From positions 24,594,115 through 24,658,114 of the forward strand of contig NC_079904.1 of the NCBI RefSeq assembly GCF_024868665.1: DNA of 64,000 bases. Reading direction: 5' to 3'. The translations under genes and the position numbers were made by a program. This document shows positions 1 to 12,559 of the stretch, in pieces (position 1 is the first letter of the stretch; every line of letters begins with the position of its first letter). Below the pieces are notes generated by a model that was not told the origin of the DNA, ran no database searches, and saw nothing but the letters and a program-made list of their open reading frames with translations. Origin of the DNA: Triplophysa rosa (lineage: Eukaryota; Chordata; Actinopteri; Cypriniformes; Nemacheilidae).

Positions 1-1611
1 TTCATGCTTCAAACGCTCCACCATCATCCCTGTACAGAAGAAACCCAAAATATCTGGACTTAATGACTACAGGCCTGTTGCTTTAACATCTGTGGTCATG
101 AAGTCATTTGAGAGACTTGTACTGGCCCACCTGAAGGACATCACCAGACCACTTCTTGATCCCCTCCAGTTTGCTTACCGAGCAAACAGGTCTGTGGACG
201 ATGCAGTAAACATGGGACTGCATTACATCCTACAACACCTAGACAGACCAGGGACTTACGTCAGGATCCTGTTTGTAGACTTCAGCTCGGCCTTCAACAC
301 CATAATCCCAGACCTCCTCCTGCCCAAGCTTACCCAGCTCTCTGTGCCAACCTCTACCTGTCAGTGGATTATTAACTTCCTGTCGAACAGGCAGCAGCTA
401 GTGAGGTTGGGAAAATTTAAATCCAGCACATGTACCATCAGCACCGGAGCTCCTCAAGGATGTGTTCTTTCTCCACTGCTATATTCACTCTACACAAACG
501 AATGCACCTCTACAGACCCTTCTGTCAAACTCCTGAAGTTTGCAGATGACACCACAGTCATTGGCCTTATTCAAGACGGTGATGAATCTGCCTACAGAAA
601 GGAGGTTGCTCAGCTGGCTGCCTGGTGTAGTCAAAACAACCTAGAGCTGAATGCATTCAAGACAGTGGAGATGATAGTGGATTTCAGAAGGAACCCTCCA
701 TCACTTCCTCCCCTCACCATCCTGGACAGCACTGTGGATACTGTGGAGTCATTCAGGTTCCTGGGCTCCACCATCTCTCAGGACCTGAAGTGGGAGTCCC
801 ACATAGACTCCATTGTAAAGAAGGCCCAGCAGAGGTTATACTTCCTCCGTCAATTGAGGAAGTTCAACCTACCACAGGAGCTACTGACCCAGTTCTACTC
901 AGTGGTCATCGAATCTGTTCTGTGCACTTCAATTACTGTTTGGTATGGCTCGGCCACCAAATCAGACCTACGAAGACTACAACGGACAGTTCGTAGTGCT
1001 GAGAAAATTATTGGTGCTCCTCTGCCCACACTTCAGGACCTGTACGATTCCAGAGTGAAAAACAGGGCAAGAAAAATCATCATTGACTCCACACACCCAG
1101 CACACAAACTCTTTGATCTGCTGCCCTCTGGCCGGCGCTTTAGAGCACCAAACACCAGGACTTCCAGACACAGAAGCAGCTTCTTCCCCCAGGCAATCTC
1201 CCTCCTAAACAGATAACTGCTCCTTAAGAGCAATATTCCACTTCCACTACTCCTATAGTGTGCACTACTGTGCCTTATTATATCTACATCTTATGTATAC
1301 ATGTATATAACACTACCTCTACTTACTAAATTATCCATTTGCACAAGTGTACATACAATCTGTTAATATGTTTATTCTACTATATACTACCCGGTACAAT
1401 GTCTCTTATATGTTATTATCCCCCATTTTCTGTAAAATAGTCTTTATTTTATATATGCACAATTTAGAATCTTTTAGACTGTAAATCGTATTATATTGTA
1501 TTGTCATTGTGTTAAATGTCTGTACTAGAAGCTTCCAACACCAAAGAAAATTCCTTGTGTGTGCAAGCACACTTGGCAATAAAGCTCTTCTGATTCTGAT
1601 TCTGATTCTAA
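1..1611 (+). mobile_element. CR1/L2-type LINE, 3' end with short tandem tail
   Basis: After the RT stop there is an AT-rich 3' UTR of about 390 bases. It ends in a stretch containing TTGGCAATAAAGCTCTT followed by tandem TCTGAT units near 1590-1611, the short-repeat tail expected of L2/CR1-like LINEs rather than a poly(A) tail. A second copy of this tail occurs alone at 61147-61201. The element is cut by the window edge. Confidence 0.85.
2..1216 (+). pseudogene. LINE reverse transcriptase, 3' part of ORF2 (CR1/L2 group)
   Basis: An open frame runs in from the left edge (codons in frame from base 2) to a stop at 1216; the methionine at 92 is internal, not a true start. It reads as a non-LTR reverse transcriptase: a fingers segment ending [10 protein letters not shown], motif [11 protein letters not shown], motif [17 protein letters not shown], motif [10 protein letters not shown] with the catalytic aspartate pair, then the thumb and a C-terminal tail ending in PSGRRFRAP and [16 protein letters not shown], which is typical of fish CR1/L2-type elements. 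The enzyme would copy element RNA at a nicked target. The endonuclease half would lie upstream, outside the window. No frameshift or stop is seen in this part, so the copy looks fairly young. I am confident of the class, less so of the exact clade. Confidence 0.88.
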
Positions 1612-2500
1612 AAATCCAGAAATATTTCAACGGAAAACATGGAAAACATAAAGCTGAATTTATAGGGCTCTAATTGTTCTTGTTCTGTATCTGATCTTAT
1701 GACTTCCAGAATGTGTGTGTAGTGTGTTCATGGCTCTGATGAGCGGGTAAACACTGTGGATGTATTTAACAGTAACGTGTGTGAGATGCAGAGTGCGTGC
1801 AGAACAGTTGTGTTGTGTTGTTTTGTGTACTGTAAACAGAGATCATTTGGGGTGAGAGCGGTGCGGTGCTAGTGGAGGACATTAGTGACTCACTGAACAT
1901 AATGAAGTCATTACACTGCGATGTAAAACCAAGAGTTTAGTCCAGTAGTCAGCTTTATACTGGTGGTGTTTGACCTGCTCACAGTGTGGCTTTATGAAGG
2001 TGAGACGGAGAGAGAGTGAGGTGTAATTATCATGAAGTAAAGGAGTGCGTGTGCGTGTGTTTTATAATGCTGAATGTGCTGAACGCTGTCTCTGTCCATG
2101 CTCAATTTAGCAGGACACTTTTCAATTAAACTCCATCGTCATGAAGCCATTACAGGATGAAATCACCCTCCCGTCCTGTTTTTTTTCTGTCTATGTAGCA
2201 GAATGTGAGATTGAATGAATCTAATCGCTAATTGTCATCGTCCGTCAAGGTGTACGTCTCGCGGCTAACTACAGTAAACACTCTACACATCATCATGTGT
2301 ACCTGCACAGACTCATACAAGCACTGCACTTCTGTGCGTGTGCGCTAAACTTTCTGCACTGTTGACATGTTCTCTTGAGGTGGAGACACACATAAGAAAT
2401 GATGTGAACAGAATGTGCTGCAGCGGCGGTGTCGTGTATTTAAGGGACCTGACACCGCTGATTAAAACTGCTTCACATCAAAATTAATTTACTCACCCTC
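1612..2500. other. Noncoding, no feature recognised
   Basis: No coding exon, RNA gene or clear repeat was recognised in these ~890 bases. A short poly-T and some GTGTG runs are present. It is presumably intronic or intergenic. Confidence 0.5.
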
Positions 2501-2513
2501 ATGTCATCTTAGG

Positions 2514-2529
2514 CACACACACACACGCA

Positions 2530-2561
<32 letters not shown>

Positions 2562-2571
2562 CACACACACA
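2514..2571. repeat. CA/CGCA microsatellite
   Basis: Runs of ACAC and GCAC dinucleotides and tetranucleotides directly precede the first small GGGGAC-type element. Confidence 0.9.
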
Positions 2572-2583
2572 CGTCTGGTTTAC

Positions 2584-2831
2584 TATCTCCGTGGGGACAG
2601 TCCATAGGCGTAATGTTTTTTATACTGTACAAACTGTATATTCTATCCCCTAACCCTATCCCTAAACCTAAAGATCATAGAACACTTTTTGCATTTTTAG
2701 ATTTGTAAAAAATATTGTTCTGTACAATTTATAAGCTTTTGTGCCCATGAGGACCTCAATTTTGGTCCCCACAGTGACACGAGTCCCCATGTGTTGGTGT
2801 GTATTCAGGTTTAGGTCCCCACCGGGATATA
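2584..2831 (+). mobile_element. GGGGAC-type inverted-repeat MITE, copy 1
   Basis: About 250 bp bounded by short inverted ends resembling TATCCCCGTGGGGAC at the left and its complement GTCCCCACCGGGATATA at the right. Internal landmarks are CATAGGCGTAATG, GTACAAACTGTATA, CCCTAACCCTATCCCTAAACC and CAATTTTGGTCCCCAC. Three further copies occur, at 3515-3765 (same orientation), 22837-23090 and 51587-51836 (both reversed). All four are flanked by CA/TG repeats. No coding capacity. A non-autonomous DNA transposon is the best reading; the superfamily is not assigned. Confidence 0.7.
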
Positions 2832-2865
2832 CAAACATGAACACACACAAATCAGTGCACACACA

Positions 2866-3505
<640 letters not shown>

Positions 3506-3514
3506 GCTCTGGTT

Positions 3515-3765
3515 TATATCCCCGTGGGGACAGTCCATAGGCGTAATGTTTTTATACTGTACAAACTGTATATTTATCCCCTATCCCTAACCCTATCCCT
3601 AAACCTAAAGATCATAGAACACTTTTGCATTTTTAGATTTGTAAAAAATATTGTTCTGTACAATTTATTAGCTTTTGTGCCCATGAGGACCTCAATTTTG
3701 GTCCCCACGTGACACGAGTCCCCATGTGTTGGTGTGTATCAGGTTTAGGTCCCCACCGGGATATA
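3515..3765 (+). mobile_element. GGGGAC-type inverted-repeat MITE, copy 2
   Basis: Nearly identical to copy 1, in the same orientation, about 930 bases downstream and again followed directly by CA repeats. Its left end reads TATATCCCCGTGGGGAC, closer to a perfect inverse of the right end than in copy 1. The two copies with the intervening microsatellite may represent a tandem duplication. Confidence 0.7.
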
Positions 3766-3775
3766 CAAACATGAA

Positions 3776-3993
3776 CACACACACACGCACACAAACACAC
3801 CACACGCACACGCACCCACACCACACACACACAACAGACACAACAGACACAACAGACACAACACACAGACACAACACACAGACAGACACGACACAGACAG
3901 ACACAGACAGACAGACACAAACCACACACACACACACACAGACAGACGGTGCAGACAGACACACACATCACAGACAGACAGACACAAACGCGG

Positions 3994-4025
<32 letters not shown>

Positions 4026-4455
4026 GACGGCGCAGACAGACACACACAGACAACACAGACACACAGACACACACACACACGACACACACACACACAGACA
4101 CACACACACACACACGACACACGCACAGCACACAGACACACAACACGCACAGACACAGACACACACACACACGACACAGACACAACACAGACACACACAC
4201 GCACGCACAGACAGACAGACAGAGACAGACAGACAGACAGACAGACACACACACACACACACACAGACAGACAGACAGACAGACGCATGCACGCACAGAC
4301 AGACAGACAGACAGACACAAGACAGACAGACACAAGATAGACACACACACACAGACAGACAGACACACACACACACACACACAGACAGACAGACAGACAC
4401 AGACACACACACAGACACACAGACACACACAGACACACACACACACACACACACC
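3776..4455. repeat. CA / CAGA compound microsatellite
   Basis: Roughly 680 bases made only of CA, CAGA and CGCA units with a few CACGACA and CATGCACG interruptions. It is open in several frames on both strands because the units contain no stops. Confidence 0.95.
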
Positions 4456-4463
4456 GTGAACTA

Positions 4464-5580
4464 AGAAATGTAGTTATGGTCACGCACTCCCACTGGAGTT
4501 TCCCATATTACTTCAGCCGCATCCTACAGACTTCTTAGAAAGTCAAATGAGGCCTGCCGAGGACACACACACAGACAGACAGACAGACAGACAGACTTGG
4601 TTATGTTTCACCTCTCATGTGCTGTGATAAGTGTTAATAAATCAGTTGTTCTGTGGACAGGAGATGGGTAGATGAGGATGGTGTTGTATCCTCTGTGTCT
4701 CCCGGAGGGGAATGAAACTAATTCACACCGCTCCCATGAGGAGAATGAAACAGTGAACATGTCACAGCAGCATCATATCAATTACCCATAAAGCAACGGG
4801 ACAGTCTCCCCTCCCCAAACGACCGGCAACACATCTTCACTTAAACATCACGTTTAGAGCTCTTCTGGACCTTTATCTGAACATTTTCATTCATGACAAC
4901 TGAAATCACTCAATTATTGTTTAACAGAAGTCCAGTATTATCTGTCTGTTCACCTTTATGAAGAATACAGTGTTCTGTTTGATTTTATTGATGATGAAAA
5001 GTGTGATGTTGTCCGCGTCAACATGCAAAGACTTTAATATTAATATTCCTATATTTACATCTTTTTATTTATAAAGAGAGACAGAGAGATTAAACCCTAT
5101 TTTGATTATAAATAAAACCACATGTTTTTTAATAAACCATAACTATATACAAATTGTAATATTTGGCAGATGATTAAACAGCAGTTTCTGTAGTTGCCAA
5201 AATCACGAGTTAAATTCCTAAAGAAAATGAAAAGTAATAATTCACTACTAACATAAATAACCCATATCATTAATAACTACTGAATAAATGGTGATTATCT
5301 GGAGACTGACTGTGGGCACTTGAGTTTTATCTGAAACATCTAAAGAACAGACTTGTCGTCTCTTTCTCAACGCTTATCAGAATTATCTGTGAAATAATAA
5401 AGCACTTGTGTCATTCTGCATCAGTTAGCTATAAGACATGCTCGTGTACTGTTGGTACAGTAAAGGTGAAGGTTGTGATCATATAAATGCAGTCTTGTAT
5501 TATTCTAGAGGAGTGTGACGTGTGCAGTATATGAACTCTTCTGATGGAGTAATATTTGGTCAGGAGCCATGTCATGTTTT
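4464..5580. other. Noncoding; contains half of a 54-bp direct duplication
   Basis: No exon recognised. Bases 4510-4563 are repeated exactly at 5761-5814. A CAGA run lies at 4563-4597. The rest is AT-rich unique-looking sequence. Confidence 0.55.
4510..4563 (+). repeat. 54-bp direct repeat, copy 1
   Basis: Begins ACTTCAGCCGCATCCTACAG and ends GGCCTGCCGAGGA. It is identical over all 54 bases to 5761-5814, but with unrelated flanks; here it is followed immediately by an ACAC/CAGA run. Confidence 0.9.
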
Positions 5581-5596
5581 ATTCATCAGCTCGACT

Positions 5597-5599
<3 letters not shown>

Positions 5600-5638
<39 letters not shown>
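5600..5638. repeat. TG microsatellite
   Basis: A perfect TG run of about 38 bases. Confidence 0.95.
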
Positions 5639-5639
<1 letters not shown>

Positions 5640-5760
5640 ATTACAGTGGGATTTGATTGTGCAGGAATTTGAAAGTCTTTCAGCATGTGGTCGTGTGTGT
5701 TTTTATGCCTGAGGAAAGTGACGGACGAGAACTGAAAGGTACGGCGGAGCAGGTAACAAC

Positions 5761-5814
5761 ACTTCAGCCGCATCCTACAGACTTCTTAGAAAGTCAAATG
5801 AGGCCTGCCGAGGA
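5761..5814 (+). repeat. 54-bp direct repeat, copy 2
   Basis: Exact partner of 4510-4563, 1251 bases away. The surrounding sequence (5655-5870) is GC-richer and could be the original location. Confidence 0.9.
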
Positions 5815-5887
5815 GCTGATAAGCCTGAACCCCTCCACCTGCACAGGATTATGGGTATTGAGCACAGGGACATAGAATGTTCATATA

Positions 5888-6490
5888 GTTAGGGCCATAA
5901 ATATTTGGACAGAGGCACATTTTTTGTTATTTTAGCTGTGTATCAATATGTTTTCGAGTTACAGTTTTATAATGGATATTGTCTTAAAGTGCACACTCTC
6001 ATCTTTATTTAGAGTGTATTCACATCCAGATTAGATGAAGGATTTAGGAATTACAGCTCTTTAATATGAAGCGCCCCCCTTTCTCAAGGGACCAAAAGTA
6101 ATGGGACAGTTGAATAAAAAGCTGTTTTATTCACAGGTATGGGCTTTTCCTTAAATAATTTGGTCATAAATGAAGCATGTTAAAGGTCTGGAGTTGATTC
6201 TACATGTGGTGTTTGCATTTGGAAGCTGTTGCTGTGAACCCACATCATGGGGTTCAGGGAGATCGCCATGCAAGTGAAACAGACCATAGTTAGATTTTAA
6301 AAACACTACACATCCGTCAGAAAGATGCCAGGAACATTAAGAGCGGCCAAATCAACAATTTGGGACATTCTGGGGGAAAAACAACACACCGCTGAGCTCA
6401 GTAACAAAACAATCCTGGCGTCCATATGAGATCAAAGTGGTGGATGATGACATTATCCTCTCCATGATGAAGAAAAACACCTTCACAACT
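5888..6490 (+). mobile_element. Decayed Tc1/mariner-like DNA transposon remnant
   Basis: Starts with AGGGCCATAAATATTTGGAC, the type of terminal sequence seen on fish Tc1-like elements. About 420 bases in, a broken reading frame resembles the N-terminal DNA-binding part of such transposases (fragments like RKMPGTLRAAKSTIWDILG across 6320-6375), with stops and frame changes. The right terminal repeat was not located. The transposase is inactive. Confidence 0.5.
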
Positions 6491-6499
6491 TTTCAGCAG

Positions 6500-8440
6500 A
6501 ACAGCACAGATGAAATATCAGTTATGTACTGTACAGTCCCTCGATTATTCATGAAATAGGATTGAATATTCTTTTGCATAATAATTGTGAAATGAAGTGA
6601 GGTCTTCTATACATGGAGTGATATTCCAGGGTCAGAGGTGAATAACAATGATGAGAAGCAGGATGAACTGTGACCTGAGCTTTAGATAAACGTGACTGAC
6701 AGAACGCATGAAATCTACTGAATTTGAGTCCTCCGGCTTTAGGGTTTGGCTGACCAATGACAGACAGGGCTCGTATTGTTATTGTAGAAGGGTGAGAGAG
6801 TGTCCGTGTCGTAGCAGATGTTTTGTGTCCTGCTCTTCAGCAGAGCCTTCAGTCTGTCCAGCGTCACGAGAGGCTTGCGCTATTTCTCCTCACGCTCTCA
6901 TCAAGACTCTTTCTTTGATTTCAGCATGTCGCTGATCCTTCTTTCATCGCCTGTGTGTTTAGATCCACGTAGAGATGTGTGTAATATTGACACTGCAGGT
7001 AAAGATTGTACGTGCACACATATATTCTTCATGAACTGTCCTGTCAAACGTGAGTTGAAATGTTGGTGATGTGAAACATCAGGCCGAGTTTACAGGTCTT
7101 GTGGATGCGTGCGTGCGTGCGTGTGTTTGTCTCTCAGCTAATGTTCGCACCATTAGCAGCCCGAAACACATCGATCGCGTGGAAATGATTTCTCTGCGCT
7201 CCGTCTCCATTCCCTCCAGCCCACAGGGAGTCTCACTGGCCGTTTAAGAGCCTCATTAAAGCTCACCAGTATCCAATCTTTAGCCGTGATCACAGGCAAA
7301 CTGAATTATGGGAAGTATGTGGGCAGAAAAAGTCTTTGTGTTGGCCAAACATGTTGGAGCAATCCTGTCATGCTAATGGGGGTTAAAGAAGAGGGCCAAA
7401 GAAAAGCATTTGAAATGTGCTCATGTTCAGCCGAAGAGAGCTTTTCAATATCCGCTCGTACATTCAGCGCTAAACTCCAATAATCAACCCTTCACATCCC
7501 CCGACCCTCCAATTTACAGCAATTAAATGAAACGCTGTCTCTTCTCTTTTCTCTCTTCATGCTCCATTATGTTAACTTGAGGACAAATTGCCTTTCTCAT
7601 CCAGTGTTTGTGCTGTAAACACACACACACACACTCACGCATGCACGCACGAACAGAGGTTGCTGTGTTGTGTTGTGTTGTGTTGTGTTGTGTTGTGCTG
7701 GTGGTTTTGAAGTCTTCTTCAGATGGTTTCCAGGTGAAGTGTCGCTCTGCTGGAGAGCTGAAAGCCAAATCAAAAGCAGACAAACTTTGACTGAATTGAT
7801 TTCTCTCTTTATTTTTCAGAGAGCAGACAGAAAATCTGAGATTGGAGAGATAATAGATTTGCTCTCGTCTGACTTGATATTTCAGTGTCTTTCTCTTCTC
7901 TCAAACACACCGCCACAGCTTTTATTTACCCTTTAGCGTTTTCTGATGGAAATGACATTTTGCTTTTTTTTCCAATTAAACGTCAATGATTTTTTCATAC
8001 CTAGCATTTGATGTGTCCTATGATTAAAGGGATATTTCTGTGATTTTACATTATTAGACAAAAGGACGGCTTGAATGCATTGAAACAAAACAAATATTCA
8101 GTAGCCTATATTAAACATGAGAAATCATCATCTTTATACTGAAGAGAGATTAAAGAGATTCTGTCATTACATTCAGACGAATCACTCGCTGTTGAAATCT
8201 GCTTTAGTTTAGAAAGGACTCTGATAATAATAAATATAATAACTGATAAATATACACAAGTGAATATTAATGCCTCAATGTTACAGTTAACTGAATGAAC
8301 TGTGGAATTATTTATTATTAATAAATCTATGGTCATTTATTATTGATAGGCTTATTAATGATTTATTTATGGAGACAAACACAGAAGTAAATAATACATT
8401 CATGAAACACGTGTCACATATATAAAACACTGAGTAGAGT
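6500..8440. other. Noncoding, mostly unrecognised
   Basis: No exon supported. Contains a CA run at 7620-7633, a TGTTG run at 7663-7700 (the same pentamer as the large satellite at 19.2-20.8 kb) and AT-rich sequence. Short open frames here (60-88 codons) lack homology I can recognise. Confidence 0.5.
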
Positions 8441-8443
8441 CTC

Positions 8444-8918
8444 GCTGCGTCCTTAATGGCATACTGTGACAGTATGTACTGATTTAAATGAAATATCAAC
8501 CGTTAAAACACTACGTTCTAGAGTATGTGTGGGGGTAGTATGAATAGATTTCTCTGCCATGTTTTATTGTCATGTGACCCGTATGCTCTTTGACCTCTGA
8601 CGATTAACATCAACCTGTATCTAGGCGTCGGTACAAACACCATTTATTCATGAGAAATACATTCATCTGTACTTACATTTAAAAACCGGACACACACTTT
8701 GAAGTTTTCCGCTATTTTTATTTGATTCACTTTTGAAATGTGACCGTTGCTCAAGTCCCGTTGCATCATGGGATAGAGAAGTGTCCATCTGATGCACACT
8801 CACAAATCTCATCTGGGTATTTCTCGCCTACTGTTTTGTGCTTACTGAGGTTTCAGACATACTCGTACTCATTTTCGCCTACTATATAGTATGGAAGCAG
8901 GTGATTTCGGATGCAGGG
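8444..8918. mobile_element. MITE-like element with CTGCGTCC / GGATGCAG inverted ends
   Basis: Left end reads GCTGCGTCCTTAATGGCATA and right end TTCGGATGCAGG. Their complements agree in CTGCrTCCnAAat followed by a CATACT-type motif, and AGTATG/CATACT motifs recur inside. No coding capacity. Ends of this kind are common in teleost short DNA transposons; the target duplication is not clear. Confidence 0.5.
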
Positions 8919-9226
8919 TGTGTGTTTGCAAATCATCACTCGTGTGTTTTATGAGAGTTTCCTGGGAGGTCTTTTGAACCTTTTGGCCAATCAAATTGAT
9001 GAATTTAGAGACATTTATTGCTGTCACCACAATTAAAGCAACAATCCACTTGAAATGTGCTTTAAATATCAGTCATTTCTGGTTTACCAACAGTAACTTG
9101 ACTGTTTCTTATACTATGTGTTATGTAGTGTGAGGAAAAACAAATCTGGTTGTTTACTCTAGTTTGGGTGAGAAATGTAAACAGATTTGAGCGATTTCTG
9201 CAAAAAGAGACCCATGCCTGTGATAT

Positions 9227-9579
9227 TGTAATGTCAGTCCAGCACTGAAGGCAAGTTTAAAAGAACCCAAATGCAGTGTTTATTAACTCAATAAACAGGA
9301 ACAAAAATACAAAGTAATCAAATACCTGAACTTAATCAAAACACAAGCTTACCAACAGTGATCACAATGAACAAAGCTAGACAAGAGCCAATAGAAACAT
9401 GGGGCTACTTATACAAACACAAGACACCTGATGACAAGAAACTACTCAGAACAAGGGGACCAATGAGAACAAGACACGTGAAGGAACTACAATGACCATA
9501 AGACAAGAACTACAAATCAACATCAAAATAAGAGACAAGACAAAAGAAACCAAAAACACAACCCAATACCAACGTTACA
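9227..9579 (-). mobile_element. Probable solo LTR (reverse orientation)
   Basis: Read on the minus strand this 353-bp block begins TGTAACG and ends ATTACA, the TG...CA ends of LTRs. It carries a TATAAGTA promoter-like motif (complement at about 9409-9416) and an AATAAA signal (complement at about 9279-9284) in the right order. Flanking 5-mers GATAT and GTTAT match at four of five positions, a possible decayed target duplication. No internal region lies next to it. Confidence 0.5.
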
Positions 9580-9819
9580 GTTATATTGCTTGTGACACAG
9601 AATTATTTTCACTAAAACAGCTGAATAACTGAAGGCAAACTGTATTATAAAGATGTAGATATTAATGTAAAGCATCAACTAAATGTGTACGTGCACAGCG
9701 TGACTGACACACTGAAAAACACTGAAGTCATTTAAAATTCACTTTAAGTAATCTGCTTGTTAAATTGTGACATAAGGAATACCCTTTCCAGGTCCAAGCC
9801 TCCATAGGTTTTAAGCTTG

Positions 9820-10075
9820 CGGTGGCCACTAGGTGTCACTGCGCTGCAACGGAAGAAAACACATGCAAATAGAAAAAGCACAATCACATTCAGAAAGCAT
9901 CTTCATTAGTTTTGCGACACATGCCCTGCAAATTCTCGCAACACAAACAAATGCAGAAACGCGCTGCAAATTCTAGCAACACAAATACAGAAACGCGCTG
10001 CAAGTACCACAAACGACAACGGTGTTTCCAGGGGACTCCAAAACTGATGCACCATGGTTGGGACGCGTGTCATTT
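9820..10075 (+). repeat. Left arm of ~260-bp inverted repeat
   Basis: Complement of 17900-18155 with roughly 80-85% identity by eye. Contains two tandem subunits with AGAAACGCGCTGCAA. Confidence 0.75.
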
Positions 10076-10310
10076 CAGTGATATTCCAATCCGAAGTGAG
10101 AAAACATGTTCAGTTCAAAGGGCACTATGAACGGCGTAACTGTTAGGGAATAAGGGAACATTTACATCACTTCGCTAGAAGTTGAGAGGGAAAACCACCC
10201 AACTGCACCGCATCATGAATCAGAAAAACAACGGACGAGTTTACGTATAGTGAAAGATTATTTTACTATTTTAAGTGATCTTTAATTCTATGATTTTTTT
10301 CACATAAATC

Positions 10311-10520
10311 GTCTTGGTTACGGATGTCACCTCGGTTCCCTGATGGAGGGAACGAGACGTTGTGTCGAACCGACAGAATGGGGTTTGTCTTGAGAACCTA
10401 TCATCTTCTGAGTATTTAGAAAAGGCCAATGAAAATTGGCGAATGAAATTTGCATGCCGGACTCCTCCCCGGATGTCCAGGTATAAGAGGGAAGCCGGCA
10501 TGCTCATTCATTCACCTTTG
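10311..10520 (+). repeat. DIRS terminal inverted repeat, left
   Basis: From the outer end (GTCTTGGTTACGGATG) through the shared part beginning GTTGTGTCGAACCGACAGAA to the CATTCACCTT boundary. The outer ~45 bases differ from the right end, as usual in DIRS elements. Confidence 0.85.
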
Positions 10521-10587
10521 GTCTGAGGAGCCTTAAGCATCCTCCCCCGACCGCTGGGGTGGGCGGCCAGTGTTGTGGCATGAGGGA

Positions 10588-10692
10588 CACAACGTCTCGT
10601 TCCCTCCATCAGGGAACCGAGGTTACATCCTTAACCAAGACGTTCCCTTTCTGTCGGTCTCTCGACGTTGTGTCGAACCGACAGAATGGGGT
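10588..10692. repeat. DIRS internal complementary region
   Basis: Bases 10588-10641 complement 10311-10366 and bases 10642-10692 complement 15757-15808. The junction at about 10641/10642 marks where the two element ends would meet in the circular form. Confidence 0.85.
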
Positions 10693-11438
10693 TCCTATGT
10701 AAGACATCACAGCACTGAGCCACGTCACAATCTCTAGCGGAGCGACGTTGACTGGCCTGGGCGAGTCAGACGAAGACGCTAACGCGAAATTATGACCATC
10801 CAGTGGAGAGGAAGGGGGACCCAGAGCTTTACCACAAAGTTGGGAAGCCCCTGCCACCGGCCGTCACGGGCGGAGGCCTAGTTCTCTAAATGGCGAGAAG
10901 CCGCCCGGCACCGTAAGGGCCACTGGGTAAGCATTATTCCCCCCGGGGGAAAAACGCTGCAGATACCACTACCTACCATAGGGAGGAATTAGTGGAGACA
11001 CCACATGGTCTCACCAACAGGGGAGAACTCATGGGAAAATGTGCGGACTGCAGGAGTTAACCGCAAGGTGGGAGTCCACCTAGGGAGGTCATGGGTTGCC
11101 GAGGTGGGAACCATTCATGAGGATACATCAGACGGAACAGCCCACGGAGGGGGGGGGTTACCAAGTCTGGAGCACTAGGTCCGGTTAGAGCTATGTGGGA
11201 GATAACTGAACTGTTCCCCGACCTAAGGGGACAGGGCTGCTCTGCCCAGCCTGCCCCGAGGAAGGTGCTAGTGATGGATAAAATGCCTGTTCTTTACCCA
11301 GTGGGGGAAAGAGGGGAGGTGTAATAGCTGCTGATCCCCCTAAGGAAGGGGGAAGGGCTTTCGCAGGCGTACGCCCTACCGGCTGCCGGTCCTACACCTT
11401 GCCAGGATGCGGGCTGACACCGGTTCCGCGCGTAGGTA

Positions 11439-12027
11439 TTAGAACCTCACGGAGTCGTTGGGCATAGCCCAACCCGCAGCTCTGCAGATGTCTGCTAGAG
11501 AGGCGCCCTGAGCCAGTGCCCATGAGGAGTGTGCCTCACTCCCAATGGGCAGGGGCGAATTGAGATCGGTATGCCATAACGAGGGCATCCACGATCCAGT
11601 GCGCCAGCCTCTGTATGGAGACAGCCCTCCCTTCTGCTGACCTCCGAAACAGACAAAGAGCTGCTCAGAGCTTCTGGGCTCTGCGTGCGGTCCAAGTAGA
11701 GGCGCAGTGTGCGTACTGGACACAACACGGAAAGGTTGGGTCTTCCTCCCTGGTGGGGAGCACCTGCAGGTTCACCACCTGGTCTCTCGGAAGAGTGGTG
11801 GGAACTTTGAGCATGTAGCCGGGGCGGGATCTCAAGATAACGTGAGAATCCCGGGCCCGAGTTCTAGGCAATCTGTGGACACAGAGGGTGCTTGCAGATC
11901 CCCTACCCTCTTGGAGGTGAGCGCCATCAGGAAAGCCGTCTTTATCAAGAGTGAGAAAGAGCGGCAACTCCGAGAGGCTCGAAGACCTAGGTCGCAAGAG
12001 GGTATGGAGCGCGGATAAGGTGGTCAC
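11439..12027 (-). pseudogene. DIRS tyrosine recombinase (broken)
   Basis: Three overlapping minus-strand frames (12027-11665, 11728-11495, 11723-11439) give pieces of one protein: LRSRPGYMLKV, then LLCPVRTLRLYLDRT, EQLFVCFGGQQKG, and finally SSWALAQGASLADICRAAGW, the region preceding the catalytic tyrosine in DIRS recombinases. The frame changes within about 100 bases show inactivating indels. The enzyme would integrate the circular copy of the element. Confidence 0.8.
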
Positions 12028-12559
12028 CCTCTCGCGCCCCTTAGGAACCTAATGACCAGGTCGTGCTGTCCCAGAGGCTACCCAGCACTTGGGTCATGAT
12101 GAGCGGCCGTAGCGGCTACATACACTCCCAGTGTGGAGGGGGAGAGGTTACTCCCCAGTCTCTCTTGAGGAAGGGACAGCTCGTACCCGATCGAGCAACT
12201 CCGCGGGTCTTCTCCCGAGAAGAGCACCAGGACGAGAAGAGGCGCCACTTATGGGCGTATAGCCGCCCAGTGGCCGAGGCCCTAGCCTGAGTGACGTCCC
12301 AACCAGACCGGGGGTGGGTCACTCAAGATCTCCTCATCCCCTCCAAGCATGGAGACCAGGTTCTGCCTGGGATGCCGTAACGTGCCCCTTCCCCTGGGGA
12401 AGCAGTTCGCCAGGGGGAGCGGCCAGGGGGGAGTTGTTGTCAGAGCCTTAGCTCCGAGAACCAAGTCCTGGTTAGGCCAAAGGGGCGTAACTAGTACCAC
12501 TTGATGCTCCTCTTCCCTGGCCTTGCACAGGACCTGTGCAATGAGGCTCACTGGGGGGA

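Noticed and set aside
6708..7069. Cysteine-rich 75- and 83-codon + frames
   Set aside because: No homology recognised, no splice context, and typical length for random open frames.
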